Positions 1 through 6,712 of a stretch of DNA of 21,528 nt are shown here, in pieces. The notes under the pieces are model-generated. The model was given only the letters and a program-made list of their open reading frames with translations, made no database searches and was not told where the DNA came from. How positions within the stretch are numbered: position 1 is the first letter of the stretch; each line of letters starts with the position of its first letter. A program made the position numbers and the translations under genes. The DNA is from SLJN01 sp964505385 (GTDB taxonomy: Bacteria; Bacteroidota; Rhodothermia; Balneolales; Natronogracilivirgulaceae), in the NCBI GenBank assembly GCA_964505385.1, contig CAZDIA010000042.1:1-21528 (forward strand), written 5' to 3'.

Positions 1-281
1 GAGCCTCTCAAGCTAACCAGTTGGGACTCTTTGACATTTAACCGGACACTACTGGGTTGATATAAAAAGAATATCTTGATTAATTACGGTCTGAAATTTG
101 ACGGTAATTGTGAATTTATACCAATAAAATTACTAATTAGTGCCTTTAAGAAAACGCCAATATCTTCGTTCCGCTTGTCCAAAAATGCTCGACCTCGCCA
201 TGTACACTGCACTTTTTGGGACTTCGCCCGCCTTGATATTAGCCTTTTCTAAGGGAACTTTGGTTTTCTTACTGGCACTAT
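1..281. other. Non-coding left edge
   Basis: No gene could be supported here. The strand opposite the MFS gene carries a short open frame (140-343), but it runs into the 3' end of that gene and has no family resemblance. The stretch has a hairpin with arms at 177-185 and 213-222 (GTCCAAAAA against TTTTTGGGAC, one bulged G) around a 27-nt loop. It lies downstream of the minus-strand MFS gene, so it could contribute to transcription ending, or it could be an edge of a dispersed repeat. Confidence 0.4.
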
Positions 282-1583
282 TTACTTATCTGGGGATACT
301 GAAACAGTTTGGGGACGCATCACTATTTTTAACCCAACAATGATAGTCAGAGCTACTACAATAGCAGTAGCGATAAACGGCAGACCAAAAGAAACTCCGA
401 AAAGGGTGCCGCCCCAGGTCGGGCCGATGGCACGGCCTAATCCTGATAACCCCTGCGAGGTACCCATCATAGCACCTACTCGTTCGGGATCAGCTTCCTG
501 GGAAATCAGGCTGTTCAGCGTCGGCAGATTCAAGCTGTGGCCGAGGGCCATCACCCCGAGAAATACTGTTAACATGGAAATGTTGCCGGATAGAGCGATT
601 GCTCCCATTCCGAGAGTCATGAGGATATTGCCGGCGAGAAAAAGTTTATCCTCCCGAAACCACCGGGTCAGCGGACGTATTAATCCCCCCTGAACAACCA
701 CAGCAATCAAACCGATGTAAAAAAACTGGATGCCGACTTGCTCAGCGCTCATATCCAGTACGTTTTCGCTGAATAGCGGAAAGGCACTGTATAAGCTGGC
801 CTGCCCGAATGACAAGAGAAATGCGGAAAACAGCAGCAGCAGAAAAATGTTGTTGCCGTTTTTACGGCTGTATGCAACTGCCTGTCTCCAAAAAGTAGTA
901 CTGAATACACTGGCACGCGGAATCCGTTTGGTTGCTTTTTGTTTTTCAACATCTACGGTTTCCGGGAGCTTAAACAGGACGAGCAGAAAGCTGCAAAACG
1001 ATAGAATGGCTGCAAAAAAACCCGGCAGGCCGTAGCGGTATTCTTCCATAAAAGCGGCAAGCTGCTCAAAACCGAGACCGGCAAAAAAATTTTTGAACTC
1101 CGGATGGATGATGCCGGATGCAAGTGCCGGGCCGATTACGAAGCCGATGCCGAATGCAGCACCAAGCATACCCATACCTTTGGCGCGATCTTCAGTAGAA
1201 GTTACATCGGCAATGTAAGCTTGAGCCGTTGAGATACTGCCACCCATAATTCCCGCAAAAATTCGGGAGATAAAAAGTACGGTAAGTGAGCCGGCAAAAC
1301 CGAAGATAATATAGGCGATAATTGCGCCGAATGAGCTGATCAGCATGATCGGACGGCGGCCGATTTTGTCCGAAAAGCTGCCCCAAATGGGTGAGAAAAC
1401 CAGCTGTGCAATGGAATACACACTGTAAAGCAGGCCGATCGCAACAGGAGAGGCATCGAACTCGCCTGCGTAGAAGGGCAGCAGGGGAAGAACAATGCCA
1501 AACCCAATAAGGTCGATCAGGACGACCAGAAAAACGGTTATCAGTGATCCTTTTTTCAAACGATCAGTTTCGTACTGATTCAA
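282..1583 (-). CDS. TetA-like MFS drug exporter
   Basis: This 433-residue integral membrane protein belongs to the major facilitator superfamily, DHA1/TCR-Tet group, which exports drugs such as tetracyclines by proton antiport at the inner membrane. Visible marks are the first helix at about residues 13-36, motif A (GSFSDKIGRRP, residues 68-78), a motif-B-like stretch around R107, and the antiporter motif C (GIGFVIGPALAS, residues 145-156). About twelve hydrophobic helices can be counted. A hydrophilic stretch at about 157-186 is longer than in classical TetA. The start is TTG at 1583, since no ATG or GTG is available nearby. It overlaps the end of hemL by 20 nt, so translation is probably coupled to hemL. 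The substrate cannot be told from sequence, and calling it a resistance gene would be an over-reading. Confidence 0.85.
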   Translation of the reverse strand: MNQYETDRLKKGSLITVFLVVLIDLIGFGIVLPLLPFYAGEFDASPVAIGLLYSVYSIAQLVFSPIWGSFSDKIGRRPIMLISSFGAIIAYIIFGFAGSLTVLFISRIFAGIMGGSISTAQAYIADVTSTEDRAKGMGMLGAAFGIGFVIGPALASGIIHPEFKNFFAGLGFEQLAAFMEEYRYGLPGFFAAILSFCSFLLVLFKLPETVDVEKQKATKRIPRASVFSTTFWRQAVAYSRKNGNNIFLLLLFSAFLLSFGQASLYSAFPLFSENVLDMSAEQVGIQFFYIGLIAVVVQGGLIRPLTRWFREDKLFLAGNILMTLGMGAIALSGNISMLTVFLGVMALGHSLNLPTLNSLISQEADPERVGAMMGTSQGLSGLGRAIGPTWGGTLFGVSFGLPFIATAIVVALTIIVGLKIVMRPQTVSVSPDK

Positions 1584-2865
1584 GCACTTTTGGCAGTGCG
1601 TTATCGGCTGCGTTGATGGTCCTTTCGATCATATCGTTATCCATTGCGTTGGAAACAAAAAGAGATTCGAACGGTGAGGGAGGCAAATAAACCCCTTCCT
1701 TCAACATTTCGTGGAAAAACCGGCCAAACAACTCCGTATCAGTATTTTGAGCTGTTTCAGCATCCGTTACCGGGCCTTCACAGAAGAACAGGCCAATCAT
1801 CGAACCGACGCGATTGATGGTATGAGTGACTCCGTGCTTGTGCAATACATTACGCAGCCCGTTTTCAAGATTCATTGATTTTTGCTCAAGCTGATCGTAT
1901 ATCGCCGGAGTATCATGCAATTCAGAAAGCAGAGCGATACCCGCAGCCATAGCTACCGGATTTCCCGAAAGCGTTCCGGATTGATAAACCGGACCTACCG
2001 GTGAAACTACATCCATGATTTCAGACTTGCCGCCGAAAGCACCAACCGGCATACCCGCGCCAATAATTTTTCCGTAACAAACCAGGTCAGCTACTACATT
2101 GTAAAGCTGCTGAGCTCCGCCGGGCGCAACCCGAAATCCACACATGACTTCATCGAAGATGAGCACGGTGCCGTGTTTGTCACAAAGCTCACGCAGCCGT
2201 TCCAGATACCCGGCTTTGGGAGGTATACAACCGGAGTTACCGGCAACCGGTTCCAGGATTATGGCAGCAATTTTGCCTTCATACTCTTCAAGCAGGCTTT
2301 CAACTGCGGCAGGGTCATTGTAAGGGGCGGTCAAGGTATCCTGAGCCGTGCCGTAAGTAACGCCCGGACTGTTGGGTTCGCCCAGTGTCATTGCTCCGCT
2401 GCCTGCTTTAATCAGAAAGGAGTCACCATGACCGTGAAAATTGCCTTCCATTTTGATGATCTTATCACGCCCGGTATAACCTCTTGCGACCCGGATGGCG
2501 CTCATGGTGGCTTCAGTGCCCGAATTAACCATACGGAGCTTTTCAATAGTCGGAACCATACTGGTAACCAGCTCCGCCATTTTGGTTTCCAGCTCCGTTG
2601 GAGCTCCGAAGGAGGTAGATTTCTCAGCCTGTTCCTTAACTGCTTCCAACACCGGTTCGTAAGCATGGCCAAGAATCATCGGTCCCCACGATGATACATA
2701 ATCGATATACTCGTTCCCGTCAACATCATACACCCACGAACCTTTGGCTCTCTCAAAGAAAATGGGAGTGCCGCCTACTGATTTAAATGCTCTTGCAGGA
2801 GAATTAACCCCGCCGGGAATATACTGTTGCGCTTTTTGAAATAGTTGCTCGGTTTTTTGGAACAT
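1564..2865 (-). CDS. hemL: Glutamate-1-semialdehyde 2,1-aminomutase
   Basis: This PLP enzyme of fold type I converts glutamate-1-semialdehyde to 5-aminolevulinate, the last step of the C5 route into haem. The 433-residue length fits the family (about 425-430). Seen in order: the N-terminal IPGGVNSPARAFKSVGG signature (residues 16-32), the substrate and PLP site HGHGD (144-148), FDEVMCGFR (237-245) with the PLP-nitrogen Asp, and GKIIGAGMPVGAFGG (265-279), in which K266 is the expected Schiff-base lysine. I set the start at ATG 2865. The open frame runs on upstream through the gap and repeats, but that part has no homology. The 3' end overlaps the MFS gene. The C5 route implies glutamyl-tRNA reductase (hemA) elsewhere in the genome. 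Confidence 0.97.
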   Translation of the reverse strand: MFQKTEQLFQKAQQYIPGGVNSPARAFKSVGGTPIFFERAKGSWVYDVDGNEYIDYVSSWGPMILGHAYEPVLEAVKEQAEKSTSFGAPTELETKMAELVTSMVPTIEKLRMVNSGTEATMSAIRVARGYTGRDKIIKMEGNFHGHGDSFLIKAGSGAMTLGEPNSPGVTYGTAQDTLTAPYNDPAAVESLLEEYEGKIAAIILEPVAGNSGCIPPKAGYLERLRELCDKHGTVLIFDEVMCGFRVAPGGAQQLYNVVADLVCYGKIIGAGMPVGAFGGKSEIMDVVSPVGPVYQSGTLSGNPVAMAAGIALLSELHDTPAIYDQLEQKSMNLENGLRNVLHKHGVTHTINRVGSMIGLFFCEGPVTDAETAQNTDTELFGRFFHEMLKEGVYLPPSPFESLFVSNAMDNDMIERTINAADNALPKVLESVRN

Positions 2866-2935
2866 TTTTTGGGATTTGGTTGGATGAGTGACTAAGTAAA
2901 TAATGGCATCCCGGGTATGTTCGGGACAGTCAAGG

Positions 2936-3035
2936 NNNNNNNNNNNNNNNNNNNNNNNNNNNNNNNNNNNNNNNNNNNNNNNNNNNNNNNNNNNNNNNNN
3001 NNNNNNNNNNNNNNNNNNNNNNNNNNNNNNNNNNN
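2936..3035. other. Assembly gap (100 N)
   Basis: Exactly 100 undetermined bases, the conventional filler for a scaffold gap of unknown length. Its right edge is the tandem octamer array, which suggests that the assembly broke inside the repeat. Confidence 0.98.
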
Positions 3036-3098
3036 CACCAAGGCACCAAGGCACCAAGGCACCAAGGCACCAAGGCACCAAGGCACCAAGGCACCAAG
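3036..3098. repeat. CACCAAGG tandem octamer array
   Basis: Nearly eight perfect head-to-tail copies of CACCAAGG (63 nt) abut the assembly gap, so the real array may be longer. The unit matches the consensus GCAYCRAG shared with arrays at 3193, 4275 and 5591. Confidence 0.95.
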
Positions 3099-3192
3099 TG
3101 TAAATAACTGTATAAGTTAGAAATTTAAAAATGAAAGTTCACATGCTGTACATGCAAAAAAAAGAGACACTAAGAAGAGGTCATACTCTGTG

Positions 3193-3221
3193 CTCGATGC
3201 CTCGATGCCTTGATGCCTCGA
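3193..3221. repeat. CTCGATGC octamer array downstream of htpX
   Basis: There are 3.6 copies of CTYGATGC, ending six bases before the htpX stop codon. The reverse complement (GCATCRAG) fits the same GCAYCRAG consensus as the array at 3036-3098 but in the opposite orientation, so transcripts of the two arrays could pair with some G-U and mismatch positions. Confidence 0.85.
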
Positions 3222-3226
3222 ATTAA

Positions 3227-4111
3227 TCAGTTACTCTGTTTCAATGCCTTAATCCGCTCATCAATGGGTGGATGGCTCATGAACATCGAACGGATACCAC
3301 TTCGTTTTCCGGAGTTAATACCGAATGCCTGAAGATTTTCGGGCATCTGATCGGGAACGCCGGACTCCGCTTTTAGTCTCTGAAGCGCACTTATCATACC
3401 TGCCTGACTTCCGAGGTTAGCGCCCCAGGCATCCGCACGGAATTCGCGCCGCCGCGAGAACCACATCACGATCATGGAGGCGAGTATTCCAAGCACGATT
3501 TGCATCAGTATAGTCACTATGAAATAGCCGATACCGAATCCCTGCTCGTTTTTGAGAATTATGCGGTCGACGGCAAAGGCAACTACTCTGGCGATGAACA
3601 ATACAAATGTGTTCAGAACCCCCTGGATCAGAGAAAGTGTGATCATATCGCCGTTGGCGACGTGGCCGACCTCATGGGCCATTACTGCTTTCACTTCCTC
3701 TTTCGGAAATCGTTGAAGCATTCCGGCGCTTACTGCAACGAGGGCTTTATTTTTATTCCAACCGGTGGCAAAAGCATTGGCCTGTTCTGCCGGGAAAATA
3801 GCGACTTCAGGCATACCGATTCCTGCCTGATCAGCAAGCTCGCGAACGGTATCAACCAGCCACTGTTCATTTTGATTTTTGGGCTGATCGATTACTTTTG
3901 CCCTGGTTGTCATCTTGGCCACCCATTTCGAAATTAACAGGGATATTGCCGATCCGCCCATACCGAGGATGAAACAGAAAAATAAAAGCGCCTGTAGATC
4001 AAGGCCTGTGCCGGTTTCATCCAGATAGTTGCCGACACCCAGTATAGATGCTACAATTAAAAGGAGCACCAATATTGCAATGTTGGTTGCAAGCAATAAT
4101 AAAATTCTCAT
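3227..4111 (-). CDS. htpX: Membrane metalloprotease HtpX (M48B)
   Basis: This zinc endopeptidase in the inner membrane cleaves damaged membrane proteins and works alongside FtsH in envelope quality control. At 294 residues it has the usual length. There are two N-terminal helices (about 3-25 and 40-62) and the zincin motif HEVGH (146-150, with catalytic E147). Two further helices follow (about 160-182 and 195-217). The third zinc ligand is probably E223 in RREFRADAWG. The late motif FMSHPPIDERIKAL near the C terminus is typical of M48B. The start is ATG 4111, followed at once by the first helix. It lies upstream of hemL on the same strand, but the 361-nt spacing argues for separate transcription. 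Confidence 0.96.
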   Translation of the reverse strand: MRILLLLATNIAILVLLLIVASILGVGNYLDETGTGLDLQALLFFCFILGMGGSAISLLISKWVAKMTTRAKVIDQPKNQNEQWLVDTVRELADQAGIGMPEVAIFPAEQANAFATGWNKNKALVAVSAGMLQRFPKEEVKAVMAHEVGHVANGDMITLSLIQGVLNTFVLFIARVVAFAVDRIILKNEQGFGIGYFIVTILMQIVLGILASMIVMWFSRRREFRADAWGANLGSQAGMISALQRLKAESGVPDQMPENLQAFGINSGKRSGIRSMFMSHPPIDERIKALKQSN

Positions 4112-4232
4112 AATACTGAAATTGGATTACTTGTAATGGTTTATAATTTTGAATTTCAGAAAAGCAACGTTACAGGCAGGGGTTTCGATATAGAAGCAGA
4201 GTAATAAAATTGGATGAGGGGTCGGGGGGATA

Positions 4233-4264
4233 GTGACAAAGAAACAAAGAAACAAAGTGACAGA
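4233..4264. repeat. GAAACAAA-type octamer array
   Basis: Four 8-nt units: GTGACAAA, GAAACAAA, GAAACAAA, GTGACAGA. The period matches the GCAYCRAG arrays but the sequence is unrelated, and the next array begins only 10 nt further on. Confidence 0.85.
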
Positions 4265-4274
4265 GTTTTTTCGA

Positions 4275-4306
4275 GGCACCGAGGCACCGAGGCACCGAAG
4301 CTTCGA
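4275..4306. repeat. GGCACCGA octamer array
   Basis: Three perfect copies of GGCACCGA plus a degenerate fourth (AGCTTCGA). It is a member of the GCAYCRAG family in the same orientation as the array at 3036 and opposite to the one at 5591. Confidence 0.85.
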
Positions 4307-4453
4307 GGTAGCCAATATGATTAACTTATAAACTAAAATAACTGAGTTTGTTTGAAAATTCGTGACCGCACTCTTAAGACGGCATTTAATCTATGAACAT
4401 GTTGATGAAATCTTATTGATAGTCGCAGGAGATTTAATGGTGTAGCAAATGCT

Positions 4454-4512
4454 AATACGTATATTTTGACGTTAAATACGTGTGACTTCAGATTTATCCA
4501 AAATCATACGTA
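4454..4512 (+). promoter_or_regulatory. Candidate operator of the toxin-antitoxin operon
   Basis: ATACGT occurs three times just ahead of the antitoxin: within the perfect palindrome ATACGTAT (4455-4462), at 4476-4481 (21 nt on, about two helical turns), and at 4506-4511 within ATACGTA. RHH antitoxins usually bind such short repeated sites and repress their own operon. That this is the operator is inferred from position and spacing. Confidence 0.4.
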
Positions 4513-4515
4513 ATC

Positions 4516-4773
4516 ATGAAGAAAAAGCTAACACTCACAGTAGATGATTCAGTGTTGAAAAGAGCAAAGGCATACGCTGCAAAACAAGGAATGAGTGTTT
4601 CGGAAATAGTTGAAAAGTATCTTGATGAGAATACTGCGGAAGAGGAGGGTTGGATGCCGGAACCAAAATCCTGGGTGAGTGAAATTTTAGGAAGTGCCAG
4701 GTTATCAAAAGAGGATCAGGAAAAATCTTATAAAGAAATCCGGGAAGAAGAAATTACAAAGAAATTTGGCTGA
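4516..4773 (+). CDS. DUF6364/RHH-like antitoxin
   Basis: An 85-residue basic-then-acidic protein, probably the antitoxin for the PIN toxin that follows. The N terminus (KKKLTLTVDDSVLKRAKAYA, residues 2-21, then GMSVSEIVEKYL, 25-36) has the strand-helix-helix pattern of ribbon-helix-helix DNA-binding proteins, in particular the DUF6364 type. The charged C-terminal half (40-85) would be the toxin-wrapping segment. Its last codons overlap the proposed toxin start by 8 nt, which is normal for such pairs. It would neutralise the toxin and repress the operon through the ATACGT sites. The family assignment rests on pattern and context, and the partner gene raises confidence. Confidence 0.85.
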   Translation: MKKKLTLTVDDSVLKRAKAYAAKQGMSVSEIVEKYLDENTAEEEGWMPEPKSWVSEILGSARLSKEDQEKSYKEIREEEITKKFG

Positions 4774-5197
4774 TAAAATTTTAATCGATACTAATGTATG
4801 TCTCGATGTGATCTTATACCGGCAGCCCTTTGCCATTCCCGCTGCCCGGGTATTTGAATTGGTAGAGCATGGTAAGCTTGAAGGGTTCGTAGCTGCACAT
4901 TCATTTGATACCATGTTTTACATTATCCGAAAAGCAACCAATTCAACCAAAGCATTATCTCTCATAAAATTGATTCGAAAACAGGTAAATGTAGGTGTGG
5001 TCAACTCGAAAGTGATAGATGAGGCATTAGAGGCCGGTTGGCCAGATATTGAAGATGCAATTCAATATTTTTGTGCTTTAAACAATAAATGTAAATACAT
5101 TATCACCAGAAATTCCAAAAATTATAAGGCGGTAGACGACCAGTCCGTAACTGTGATAAACCCGCTGGATTTTCTGGATAGTTACAGTCGGGAATAG
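4766..5197 (+). CDS. PIN-domain toxin (VapC-like RNase)
   Basis: A 143-residue PIN domain of the PIN_3 type, a Mg-dependent ribonuclease toxin expected to cleave RNA when the antitoxin is lost. Visible features are the first strand with its acidic residue (KILIDTNVCLD, D8 and D14), the second acidic cluster WPDIEDAIQ (D94, E96, D97) and the IITRN motif (112-116), followed by the terminal INPLDFLDSY strand and helix common in this family. I chose TTG at 4766 as the start because the domain begins at once and the 8-nt overlap fits operon coupling. The longer frame from ATG 4694 would add 24 lysine-rich residues and overlap the antitoxin by 80 nt. No key residue seems lost, so the toxin may be active. 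Confidence 0.88.
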   Translation: MADKILIDTNVCLDVILYRQPFAIPAARVFELVEHGKLEGFVAAHSFDTMFYIIRKATNSTKALSLIKLIRKQVNVGVVNSKVIDEALEAGWPDIEDAIQYFCALNNKCKYIITRNSKNYKAVDDQSVTVINPLDFLDSYSRE

Positions 5198-5279
5198 GAA
5201 TTTATACCTTCTTTCCGGAATCTATCGATTGCAAAATTTGCTGATCGTACCACTACTAATTGCTCCTGGATAGTTGTGC

Positions 5280-5422
5280 CAGTGACAGACACTCAATCAA
5301 CGTCATTCCCGACAGTCACTGCGTTCCTGTACGGGGCTGGCTCCGGACGACAGCCTGTCCCGGTGGCCAATCGGGAACGGTAGGAGGAGATCCGGAGCCT
5401 GTCCCGCACTTTAGTCGGGAAT
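5280..5422. repeat. Complex palindromic intergenic element
   Basis: The outer inverted repeat is ATTCCCGAC (5305-5313) against GTCGGGAAT (5414-5422). Inside lie CTCCGGA (5341-5347) against TCCGGAG (5391-5397) and a direct repeat AGCCTGTCCCG (5352-5362 and 5396-5406). The left shoulder has CAGTGAC (5280-5286) against GTCACTG (5315-5321). The 'CATTCCCG...CGGGAATCCAGAAG' edges resemble dispersed intergenic repeats seen in many genomes. I expect other copies in this genome. Confidence 0.6.
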
Positions 5423-5461
5423 CCAGAAGAACTTGGAAAGATAGTAGCCATAAACCCCCGG

Positions 5462-5500
5462 ATCCCGGATACCCCATCTAAGAAGCTGGGGTTCCGGGAT
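5462..5500. repeat. ATCCCGGA hairpin element
   Basis: ATCCCGGATACCCC (5462-5475) pairs with GGGGTTCCGGGAT (5488-5500) with one bulged base and a 12-nt loop. It is GC-rich and not followed by a clear T-run, so it looks more like a second dispersed palindromic repeat than a plain terminator, though it could end transcription after the toxin. Confidence 0.6.
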
Positions 5501-5590
5501 GACCGAGTTGTTTATTAAATGCTTTTGTCAACTTCTCAATAGTGCAGCAGAAAGCGGGATTATAAAATTAAAATGACACAATCTGGCTCA

Positions 5591-5624
5591 CTCGGTGTCT
5601 TGATGCCTTGGTGCCTGGATGCCT
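5591..5624. repeat. Octamer array at the hemB stop
   Basis: Four 8-nt units (CTCGGTGT, CTTGATGC, CTTGGTGC, CTGGATGC) plus two bases end three bases short of the hemB stop codon. Read on the minus strand they fit GCAYCRAG. The placement mirrors the array next to the htpX stop. Confidence 0.8.
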
Positions 5625-5627
5625 AAA

Positions 5628-6593
5628 TTAAAGCAGCTCAACAGCTTCCGGTGCAAAATAGGAGGCGATGAGATCCGCGCCGGCGCGTTTGCATGCGAGC
5701 AGGCTCTCCATCATAACAGCGTCACCGTCGAGCCACCCTTTTTCGGCGGCGGCTTTGACCATGGCGAATTCCCCGCTAACGTTATAGACCGCTACCGGCA
5801 GGTCAACAGCTTCGCGAACTGCACGCACCACATCCAGATAGGGCAGCCCTGGCTTGACCATCACGATATCGGCGCCTTCCTGTTCGTCGAGTTCGGCTTC
5901 GCGGATCGCCTCACGCACGTTGGCCGGATCCATCTGGTAGGTTTTTTTATCCCCAAAACCGGGCGCCGATTGCAGCGCATCCCGGAACGGTCCGTAAAAA
6001 ACAGAAGCGTATTTGGCGCTGTATGCCATAATTCCGGTGTCCGCAAACCCTTCATCCTCCAGAGCTTCCCGGATTTTTCCAATGCGTCCGTCCATCATAT
6101 CCGAGGGGGCTACCATATCTACTCCCGCTTTAGCGTGTACGACCGACATTTCAGACAGCGCCTGGATGGTTTCATCATTTACGATTTTACCATCTTTCAC
6201 GATCCCGTCATGACCATAGCTGGAGTAGGGGTCGAGGGCCACATCGGTCATCACATACAACTCCGGTATAGCGTCCTTGAGTTTTGCCGCCGTTTGAGGC
6301 AACAATCCGTTCGGGTTTACCGCCTCGGATCCGAGGTTGTCCTTTTTATCCTCCGGAACCATGGCAAAGAGCAAAACCGAACGAATACCTTTTTCATACA
6401 GGTTTCGCGCTTCTTTGATGAGCAAATCCGGTGAGTGACGGAAATAGCCCGGCATGGAGGGGATCATCTCTTTGGCCGCACGACCCTCCATTACAAACAT
6501 CGGTACGATCAAATCCTCAGGGTGGAGTTTGTGTTCCCGCACCATGTCGCGGATGGCGGGAGTAGCTCGGGTTCTACGTTCTCGAATAAGCAT
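5628..6593 (-). CDS. hemB: Porphobilinogen synthase (ALA dehydratase)
   Basis: This cytoplasmic enzyme condenses two 5-aminolevulinate molecules to porphobilinogen, the step after HemL. At 321 residues it is full length (E. coli 324). The two active-site lysines are visible: K194 in YSAKYASVFYGPFRDA and the Schiff-base K247 in VMVKPGLPYLDVV. The metal-site segment reads DVALDPYSSYGHDG (117-130), with Ala119, Asp121 and Asp129 where zinc enzymes have three cysteines. By family knowledge this points to a zinc-independent, Mg- and possibly K-dependent enzyme, as in plants and some bacteria. The start at ATG 6593 matches the family N terminus. It is separated from hemF by inverted heptamer arrays, so co-transcription with hemF is possible but not certain. 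Confidence 0.97.
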   Translation of the reverse strand: MLIRERRTRATPAIRDMVREHKLHPEDLIVPMFVMEGRAAKEMIPSMPGYFRHSPDLLIKEARNLYEKGIRSVLLFAMVPEDKKDNLGSEAVNPNGLLPQTAAKLKDAIPELYVMTDVALDPYSSYGHDGIVKDGKIVNDETIQALSEMSVVHAKAGVDMVAPSDMMDGRIGKIREALEDEGFADTGIMAYSAKYASVFYGPFRDALQSAPGFGDKKTYQMDPANVREAIREAELDEQEGADIVMVKPGLPYLDVVRAVREAVDLPVAVYNVSGEFAMVKAAAEKGWLDGDAVMMESLLACKRAGADLIASYFAPEAVELL

Positions 6594-6597
6594 AGTA

Positions 6598-6646
6598 CAG
6601 TTATCAGTTAACAGTTATCAGTGAGCAGTTACCAGTTATCAGTAAT
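6598..6646. repeat. CAGTTAY heptamer array upstream of hemB
   Basis: Seven 7-nt units in a row, each beginning CAGT (CAGTTAT, CAGTTAA, CAGTTAT, CAGTGAG, CAGTTAC, CAGTTAT, CAGTAAT), lie four bases upstream of the hemB start. An array of related units in the opposite orientation lies at 6687-6714. Confidence 0.9.
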
Positions 6647-6712
6647 TTTTTTAAGTGAGATACCAAGTGAAAAGTTGGTAACTTTTTACTGTTAACTGAT
6701 CACTGTTCACTG
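6619..6712. repeat. Inverted heptamer arrays forming a long hairpin
   Basis: Positions 6619-6645 are complementary to 6686-6712 over 27 nt with four mismatches, because the two heptamer arrays face each other. The loop has its own stem (TACCAA 6661-6666 with TTGGTA 6675-6680). The structure fills the hemF-hemB gap and would sit in the leader of hemB in any hemF-hemB transcript. Confidence 0.75.

Larger units (their letters stand above)
2866..3226. other. Intergenic space with gap and octamer repeats
   Basis: This stretch between htpX and hemL has no gene. From the hemL side it holds a small hairpin (TCCCG at 2909-2913 against CGGGA at 2922-2926), a 100-N gap, a CACCAAGG array and, next to the htpX stop, a CTCGATGC array in the opposite orientation. 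Any hemL promoter must lie here, but I could not identify one. Confidence 0.7.
4112..4515. other. Intergenic space before the toxin-antitoxin pair
   Basis: About 400 nt without a gene, between the start of htpX (minus) and the antitoxin (plus). It holds two adjacent octamer arrays of different sequence (4233-4264 and 4275-4306) and, close to the antitoxin, three ATACGT sites. Promoters for both divergent units must lie here. Confidence 0.7.
5198..5627. other. Repeat-rich intergenic space after the PIN toxin
   Basis: This 430-nt space has no convincing gene, although a 73-codon frame at 5260-5481 crosses the repeats. It holds a complex palindromic element (5280-5422), a second strong hairpin (5462-5500) and an octamer array touching the 3' end of hemB. 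Plus-strand transcription from the toxin and minus-strand transcription from hemB converge here. Confidence 0.7.

Noticed and set aside
1..60. Insertion-sequence end at the window edge
   Set aside because: The phrase TTTAACCGGACACTAC looked like a possible terminal inverted repeat, but no partner end or transposase fragment is in the window.
140..343. 67-codon plus-strand open frame at the left edge
   Set aside because: It overlaps the 3' end of the MFS gene in antisense, has no family signature, and its hydrophobic stretch can arise from the intergenic hairpin and the opposite strand.
282..1583. Calling the MFS gene a tetracycline-resistance determinant
   Set aside because: The family fits, but substrate cannot be read from these motifs. 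The genomic setting is housekeeping, not mobile.
2173..2694. 173-codon frame antisense to hemL
   Set aside because: It is a shadow of hemL, whose catalytic motifs are certain.
2866..3081. N-terminal extension of hemL across the gap and repeats
   Set aside because: The open frame passes through N's and translated octamers. The family N terminus begins at the ATG at 2865.
4127..4315. 62-codon minus-strand frame upstream of htpX
   Set aside because: It is mostly translation of the two octamer arrays, with no recognisable protein.
5260..5481. 73-codon plus-strand frame after the PIN toxin
   Set aside because: It lies within palindromic repeat elements, and its composition reflects the repeats and not a protein.
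3036..5624. CRISPR array
   Set aside because: The octamers are head-to-tail with no spacers and far too short a unit. No cas gene is present.
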